Source of the DNA: JdFR-22 sp964534325
GTDB lineage: Archaea > Halobacteriota > Archaeoglobi > Archaeoglobales > Archaeoglobaceae
DNA length: 64,000 bases
Assembly: GCA_964534325.1 (NCBI GenBank)
Contig: CAZHOR010000001.1
Coordinates: 62,001 to 126,000, forward strand
Direction of reading: 5' to 3'
In this document: positions 59,738 to 64,000 of the stretch, piece by piece
How positions within the stretch are numbered: the first letter of the stretch is position 1
How the letters are laid out: each line of letters starts with the position of its first letter
The notes under the pieces: generated by a model
Seen by the model: the letters and a program-made list of their open reading frames with translations, nothing else
What the model was told of the DNA's origin: nothing
Databases searched by the model: none
Program-made: the position numbers and the translations under genes

Positions 59738-59887
59738 ATGCGACCCGATAATTGCGGGATTATAGAATTCTACGAGAAGAATTGTCAAAAATGCGATTAT
59801 GCTAAGAAATGTCCTATCAAGAGTATGATCGAGAACGAGAAGAACTTCTATATCAGGCATTCAGAAAAGGAAGCCATTAAAACCTGA
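59738..59887 (+). CDS. Small cysteine-rich protein, 49 aa
   Basis: ATG-TGA frame preceded by AAGGGGTAG: MRPDNCGIIEFYEKNCQKCD, then YAKKCPIKSM and a charged end. Cysteines at about 6, 16, 19 and 25 could bind one zinc or an Fe-S cluster. Unrecognised. It follows the zinc-ribbon gene by 37 nt and may share its transcript. Confidence 0.55.
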   Translation: MRPDNCGIIEFYEKNCQKCDYAKKCPIKSMIENEKNFYIRHSEKEAIKT

Positions 59888-60041
59888 ATCATTAAAACTT
59901 TATTTTTAATTTTATAATTTTGAACATACAAATTTTAGTCTTCCATCAAAACAAACTTCAAACTCCTCATCAAGATCCCCACCGATTCGACTTGCTTACG
60001 GACTGGAGAAAATGTGATCGAGTTAGGTACATACACTACGT

Positions 60042-60146
60042 AAAGATATGGATGACAATGGATGTGAGGGTTCTTATTTGTTTTATTTAGAAAAAAGACT
60101 TATACAACTTGAAGGATTGTTGTGTGTGAGAGGAGGAAGGGTTTAA
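60042..60146 (+). pseudogene. Fragment homologous to the C-terminus of the 59359 zinc-ribbon protein
   Basis: This frame reads KDMDDNGCEGSYLFYLEKRL and continues to a TAA at 60144; the upstream paralogue ends DTDRDNGAHSPYLMYLEKR. DNA between is also similar. There is no start codon or N-terminal cysteine region, so it looks like a partial duplication or the remains of a second copy. It lies in an otherwise gene-poor stretch (59888-60292). Confidence 0.6.
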
Positions 60147-60187
60147 TACGACATCATCTATCACGCGGTCTTCCATAACGCCTTAAG

Positions 60188-60226
60188 GGAGGGGACACAT
60201 AACCCCCGGACCCCTCCTCTTTTTTA
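60188..60226 (+). terminator. Strong GC hairpin followed by T-run
   Basis: GGAGGGG pairs with CCCCTCC (7 bp) around a 16-nt loop, directly followed by TCTTTTTT. It is the clearest intrinsic-terminator-like structure in the window and lies about 40 nt after the zinc-ribbon paralogue fragment. Confidence 0.7.
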
Positions 60227-60292
60227 CGATAGTTGTGTTTAGACGTTTACTTCAACTTAACAATTATATATTCAGATATCCTACCAATTGAT

Positions 60293-60979
60293 GTGGAAAC
60301 CCGTGAACTGATAACACTGATTTCGCTGACCTGTGCGGGAGTGGTCATCGCCTTCGCATTCTGGGGAATGGCATACTCCTTGATGTATATAACCGGCAAC
60401 ATCACCGACATCAGGACCTACCTCCTCCAGGGTCATTGGGATCTGGTGGTGATGTGCATCTTCATATTCATAGTATTCCTGGCCCTGATACCCTTGAGGA
60501 TCAAAAAGGACTGGAAACCGCATGGAGTGTATTCAGCGTTCATAATCTCTCTTTTTGCAGAGATGTTCGGATTCCCTCTCAGCCTCTACTTCATTTCCAG
60601 CCTGTTGGGGGTGACTCTAATGGAAGAAAGCTTCATGAAGTATGTGGTAAGAATAGGGATGCCCATCGGCTATTTCGTGATACTTGCAGGGGTCCTGTTC
60701 ATAATCTTTGGGTGGAGAGAAGTTTACAGGAATAAAGAGGGTCTGGCCACCGGAAATGTTTACAGGTTCGTCCGCCACCCCCAATATCTGGGCCTGATAC
60801 TGGTAGCAGCAGGGTGGGCGATATTCTGGCCCACCATCCCCGTTATGGTGTTGCTCCCCATCTTAATAGCCCTATATTATCGACTATCCAAAAAAGAGGA
60901 CAAGATAATGGCCCAAAAATTCGGTGAGCAGTACAGAATATGGGCACAGAAAACCCCCATGCTCATCCCCCGGATATAG
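60293..60979 (+). CDS. Isoprenylcysteine carboxyl methyltransferase-like membrane protein
   Basis: 228 aa, about five or six membrane helices. The C-terminal part has the ICMT/PEMT SAM-binding signature: NVYRFVRHPQYLGLILVAAG, then a hydrophobic helix and KKEDKIMAQKFGEQYRIWAQ. Such prokaryotic proteins methylate unknown lipid-linked or small substrates. The GTG at 60293 is chosen because AATTATATA lies about 26 nt before it; a TTG at 60233 is in frame but would sit upstream of that TATA box. Confidence 0.8.
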   Translation: METRELITLISLTCAGVVIAFAFWGMAYSLMYITGNITDIRTYLLQGHWDLVVMCIFIFIVFLALIPLRIKKDWKPHGVYSAFIISLFAEMFGFPLSLYFISSLLGVTLMEESFMKYVVRIGMPIGYFVILAGVLFIIFGWREVYRNKEGLATGNVYRFVRHPQYLGLILVAAGWAIFWPTIPVMVLLPILIALYYRLSKKEDKIMAQKFGEQYRIWAQKTPMLIPRI

Positions 60980-61014
60980 TATTTTAGTCCGATTACTAAT
61001 TTCATCATCCAAAT

Positions 61015-61197
61015 CTATACTATGGGAGCGTATATCTCAGTCAGGATCTCTTCTGGCGGCACCTCATGGGGATCGTTCAAATAAACTTCTCTTATCGGGC
61101 CGTTTATAGTCTTTCCGTTCTGCTGGAGACAGGCAAAGAGTTTGTCGTAAGTGGGTCCGCATTTCTCGTATGGTCCTTTGTGAATTATCTTGGCCAT
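61015..61197 (-). CDS. Short GyrI-like (effector-binding) protein, 60 aa
   Basis: MAKIIHKGPYEKCGPTYDKL and the later GPIREVYLNDPHEVPPEEIL match the C-terminal half of GyrI-like/AraC effector-binding domains, which bind small hydrophobic molecules. The usual protein is about 150 residues; here only the second half is present. A very good GGGGAGGAG site precedes the ATG, so this may be a genuine half-size member rather than a relic. It is convergent with the methyltransferase gene. Confidence 0.7.
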   Translation of the reverse strand: MAKIIHKGPYEKCGPTYDKLFACLQQNGKTINGPIREVYLNDPHEVPPEEILTEIYAPIV

Positions 61198-61382
61198 TTC
61201 TCCTCCCCACACCATCTAACAGCAGGTGAACATTAAACGTCAAATCCCAAGGCGGATAAATGTTATATACTTTTAAACTTATACTATTTGTCATCAGGGG
61301 CCGACAAGTTGACGGAGGTAAGGTGGAAAACCCTCAATGCCTCAATGGTGTTGGACCAGTTCAATGTTTGAAGGGAATGCGG

Positions 61383-61610
61383 ATGCCATACGAAAGTATT
61401 GATGAGCTGCCAGATAGCGTAAGAGAAAATCTTCCCCAGCACGCTCAAGAGATCTATATGAAGGCATATAACAATGCCTGGGATGAATATAAGGACCCTG
61501 AAGACAGAAGAGGTAAGGCCTCAAGAGAGGAAGTTGCTCATAAGGTCGCATGGTCAGCTGTGAAAAAGAGTTACACCAAAAAAGGCGGGAAGTGGGTTAA
61601 GAAAAAGTGA
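61383..61610 (+). CDS. chaB: ChaB-family protein
   Basis: 75 aa. MPYESIDELPDSVRENLPQH, then AQEIYMKAYNNAWDEYKDPE and the KVAWSAVKKSYTKKGGKWVK end are the ChaB fold. ChaB was linked to cation transport (ChaA) in E. coli, but its role is unclear. The ATG at 61383 follows GAAGGGA at about 8 nt; the in-frame codons upstream (from 61260) are not conserved-looking. No antiporter gene is nearby. Confidence 0.88.
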   Translation: MPYESIDELPDSVRENLPQHAQEIYMKAYNNAWDEYKDPEDRRGKASREEVAHKVAWSAVKKSYTKKGGKWVKKK

Positions 61611-61642
61611 TTTAAGAGTGACCTTATACTGTAAGCACTCGA

Positions 61643-64000
61643 TCATGCGGAGAAGGTCTCTCTGGTCTTTTCAGTTATTTCTACGCGTTTGTGTCTGCCG
61701 TCGTAATCTTCGCTAAGGTATTCATTGTTAACTAGATTGTTTATCTTCTTTCTTATAGTGGGTTTGCTCATGTTCAGCTCATTGCAGATTTCGGTGTAGC
61801 AGGGTTTTACTCCCAATTTGTTCTGGTTGTAAACATATTTCAGGATATTCAGCATGTCTTCAGGTACTCTTTTCGTGCTCTTGGGCTCGATCTCATGTGT
61901 TTCTTTCCTGATGAGGGCGGATTGCTTGTTCCCCAGTGTGTAAGGGTCTAACACCAGGATGATGATACTGTCCTTGAGGTATGCTATCTCCCTCAGGTCA
62001 TAAACAAAGGAGAGGGTCTGATCAAACCCATTTCTGGAGATGAGGTAGTCCAACCTATCAATCAGGATTACATTCTTTTTGAGTAGCGTATCGATCTTGT
62101 TTTCCAGCTCATTCAGGTCCGATATGCCCCCCTTCTGGGCAATCCACCAGAAGTCACAGTCCTCCACATCCATTTTCTCTTTAGGTGTCCTGGAGATGAT
62201 GAGGCCGTTATAGCCTATGCTGGTCAACTCCTGAAAAGCCTCTAAGGATTTTTCAAAGCTCTCTTCGATGTATACCAGTCCTTCTTCCAGATCGAATTTC
62301 ATCAATTTTTTCTTCAACTCTTCTTCTGCCTTCTTCCTTTCAGAGATGTCTCTGCTTATTACCACATATCCAGTGGATTCTTCGTGCCTTATAGGTGACA
62401 TATTGCTTTCTATTGCTCTGTTATCCTCCCTAGATATGTAATATTCCTCCTTGACATTATCATATTTCTTCAAATTCGAGATAGCTGTATCGGCCTTCTT
62501 GCGGTCCCGGCCATCGACTAGATCACTGAACTTCTTTCCCTTGGGATCGGTGCCGAACAGCTCCAGAGTTGAATCGTTAACGTCCAACACGTATCCTTCC
62601 CTATCCACAATTATTATGCTGTCCTTGGTATGCTCTACAGCGGTTGACAAGCGTCTTATCTCCTCTTCTTTTTGTTTGATCTCGGTAAGATCTCTAAAAA
62701 CCACAACCGCACCAGAAATTTCTTTGTTCTCTTCTACAGGAGTCACAACGTATTCTACGGGGAATGAGCTACCATCTTTCTTCCAGAACAATTCCTCATT
62801 TACATGGCGAGTTACACCATCCTTTAATGTTCTATGGATGGGGCACTCCTCCTGAGGGTAGGGCGAACCGTCAGCCCTTCTATGATGAATTATATTATGA
62901 TGGACCTGTCCCATGAGCTCTTCAGAGTTGTATCCGGTAAGGTTCGTGGCAGCATTATTAACAAAAGTGGTCTTGCCTTTCAGATCCAGTTCATAGATAC
63001 CAACTCCAACAGAGTTCAAAATGAGGTCGTTCTTGTGGTGAAGATTTTTTATTCTCTCTTCTGCCTTCTTGCGCTCTTCGACCTCCCTTCTTAACTGTCT
63101 GTTGGTCTTTCTGAGGTCTTCTGTCCGTTCCTCAACCAGCTCCTCCAGATTGTCCCTGTGCTCCTTCAACTCTTCTTCCATCCGCCTTCTTTCTGTCATA
63201 TCCCTGAATATCTCCAGCTTTGAAACACTCCCATCCGAATTGTATATGGGGGTGTCTATTAGGTCATATGTCCTATCAGCCTTTTCAGAATACCATTCCC
63301 AGTGAACAGTATTACCTTCAAAAACCTCTTCATTTTTGCACCACGGGCAGGGCTTTTCTCTGTCGTGTAGGTACTCATAACACTTCTTACCCCCAACAGG
63401 ACCGAATTTCTTTTTTAGGGCTTGATTAACGAACTCGATATCGTATTGCTTGCTTACGATGTAAACCCCATCTTCCATGGAGTTCAAGATATTGAACAAT
63501 TTATTCCTCTCATTGATGATCGCCTCTTCTGCCTTCTTGCGCTCTGTTATGTCTCTTAAAACCCCCGCCAGACCAACGGTATCCTCATTCTCCTCTTTAA
63601 TGGGGTAGTAATAAACATCCAGATGCCTTTCACCCAGCTCTGGATAGTTGCGGGTCATCTCGTATCTGATCGACTCTCCATTCAGGCACCTATCTACTAG
63701 AGGTTTAACTGACTCCTTGAAAACATCTCCCCCCATAACCTCTTCAACGGTCTTCCCCACCAGCTGACTTTCATCCAGCTGATGATAACGCAAATAAGTC
63801 TGATTGGCGAACAGATAACGATAATTCTTGTCTATTGCTGTCATCAAATCCTGTGAACCTTCAACCACCCTCTTATATTGCCTTAAACTCTCTTTAGCCT
63901 TTTCACGCTCAGTAACATCGTGAAGAGAAAGAACTACTCCCTTAACCCTACCAGAAGAATCTTTGACAGGTTTGAGATTCCAGTCCCAATAGGTAGTACC
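61643..64000 (-). CDS. Multi-PAS regulator with DUF835 and C-terminal winged helix (N-terminus outside window)
   Basis: At least 786 codons, open at the right edge. At least four full PAS domains and the end of another are seen, each ending in a DIT/DVTER-like signature. PAS 2 in this part has CYEYLHDREKPCPWC and PAS 3 has HHRRADGSPYPQEECPI, both cysteine-containing. A coiled segment (EELKEHRDNLEELVEERTED) separates PAS domains. Then DUF835 (about 555-690 of this part, LVYIEESFEKSLEAF, ISRTPKEKM, ILIDRLDYL) and a winged helix (YTEICNELNMSKPTIRKKIN). No kinase ATPase, so it is probably a one-component DNA-binding sensor. Confidence 0.85.
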   Translation of the reverse strand, partial: GTTYWDWNLKPVKDSSGRVKGVVLSLHDVTEREKAKESLRQYKRVVEGSQDLMTAIDKNYRYLFANQTYLRYHQLDESQLVGKTVEEVMGGDVFKESVKPLVDRCLNGESIRYEMTRNYPELGERHLDVYYYPIKEENEDTVGLAGVLRDITERKKAEEAIINERNKLFNILNSMEDGVYIVSKQYDIEFVNQALKKKFGPVGGKKCYEYLHDREKPCPWCKNEEVFEGNTVHWEWYSEKADRTYDLIDTPIYNSDGSVSKLEIFRDMTERRRMEEELKEHRDNLEELVEERTEDLRKTNRQLRREVEERKKAEERIKNLHHKNDLILNSVGVGIYELDLKGKTTFVNNAATNLTGYNSEELMGQVHHNIIHHRRADGSPYPQEECPIHRTLKDGVTRHVNEELFWKKDGSSFPVEYVVTPVEENKEISGAVVVFRDLTEIKQKEEEIRRLSTAVEHTKDSIIIVDREGYVLDVNDSTLELFGTDPKGKKFSDLVDGRDRKKADTAISNLKKYDNVKEEYYISREDNRAIESNMSPIRHEESTGYVVISRDISERKKAEEELKKKLMKFDLEEGLVYIEESFEKSLEAFQELTSIGYNGLIISRTPKEKMDVEDCDFWWIAQKGGISDLNELENKIDTLLKKNVILIDRLDYLISRNGFDQTLSFVYDLREIAYLKDSIIILVLDPYTLGNKQSALIRKETHEIEPKSTKRVPEDMLNILKYVYNQNKLGVKPCYTEICNELNMSKPTIRKKINNLVNNEYLSEDYDGRHKRVEITEKTRETFSA

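Overview
The window is archaeal. It carries a group II chaperonin (thermosome), Orc1/Cdc6, the Hjc resolvase, Mre11-Rad50, the XPB-Bax1 pair, archaeal D-aminoacyl-tRNA deacylase, AMP phosphorylase, TYW3 and archaeal-type ValRS. Many genes have a TATA box about 25 nt before the start codon (leaderless transcripts), while others have GGAGG/GGTG-type ribosome sites. F420-dependent methylene-tetrahydromethanopterin dehydrogenase (mtd) and a small multihaem cytochrome point to a euryarchaeal-grade lineage with C1/F420 metabolism. The lineage cannot be fixed from this sequence alone. Several genes carry single-base frameshifts or nonsense codons, which may be real decay or, if this is a metagenome assembly, consensus error.

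Layout. 0-5 kb (minus strand): DapL-like aminotransferase (cut by the left edge), citrate synthase, AMP phosphorylase, D-aminoacyl-tRNA deacylase and a PPP phosphatase. 5-10 kb (plus): HD phosphohydrolase, Mut7-C protein, a 46-codon leaderless ORF, pyrD-pyrK and nadA-nadX, followed by a TusA-like protein (minus). 10-13.5 kb: a sensorless histidine kinase next to a four-PAS/GAF protein that has only a degenerate phosphoacceptor helix, then mtd. 14.5-21.5 kb: ClC transporter with CBS domains, thermosome, Lon-family protease, taw3. 21.5-26.6 kb: a PAS kinase and small accessory genes (TrkA-C membrane protein with an in-frame amber codon, CARF-like protein, multihaem cytochrome, zinc ribbon, toxin-antitoxin remnant). 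26.7-32.4 kb: tRNA(CAU), valS, and a USP/membrane fusion coupled to a sodium-solute symporter.

32.8-47.9 kb is rich in DNA repair and replication genes: Ku and an ATP-dependent ligase (end joining), XPB-Bax1 (excision repair), Hjc, Orc1/Cdc6, a COG3044-type ABC ATPase, Rad50 and Mre11, with an ArsA-type ATPase among them. 48-50.5 kb is an amino-acid cassette (ilvE, ACT protein, hom). 51-53.3 kb, downstream of tRNA-Arg(CCG), is a decayed accessory patch (PIN pseudogene, frameshifted hicB, unrecognised relics, one intact AhpD-like gene). 53.3-58.5 kb is a phosphate regulon: arsC-pstB-pstA-pstC-pstS diverging from a phoU that carries an AbrB-like DNA-binding domain. The right end holds a frameshifted TauE/SafE permease, cysteine-rich small proteins, an ICMT-like methyltransferase, a short GyrI-like protein, ChaB, and a multi-PAS/DUF835/winged-helix regulator cut by the right edge.

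The most unusual non-genic signals are heptanucleotide tandem repeats that begin exactly at stop codons of three genes and place stops in all three frames, and a nested inverted repeat with a G-quadruplex motif on each strand upstream of arsA. The most interesting gene-level arrangements are the split sensor-kinase pair at 10.5-13.4 kb and the Rad50 with an atypical zinc hook. I did not find a CRISPR array or a complete mobile element.
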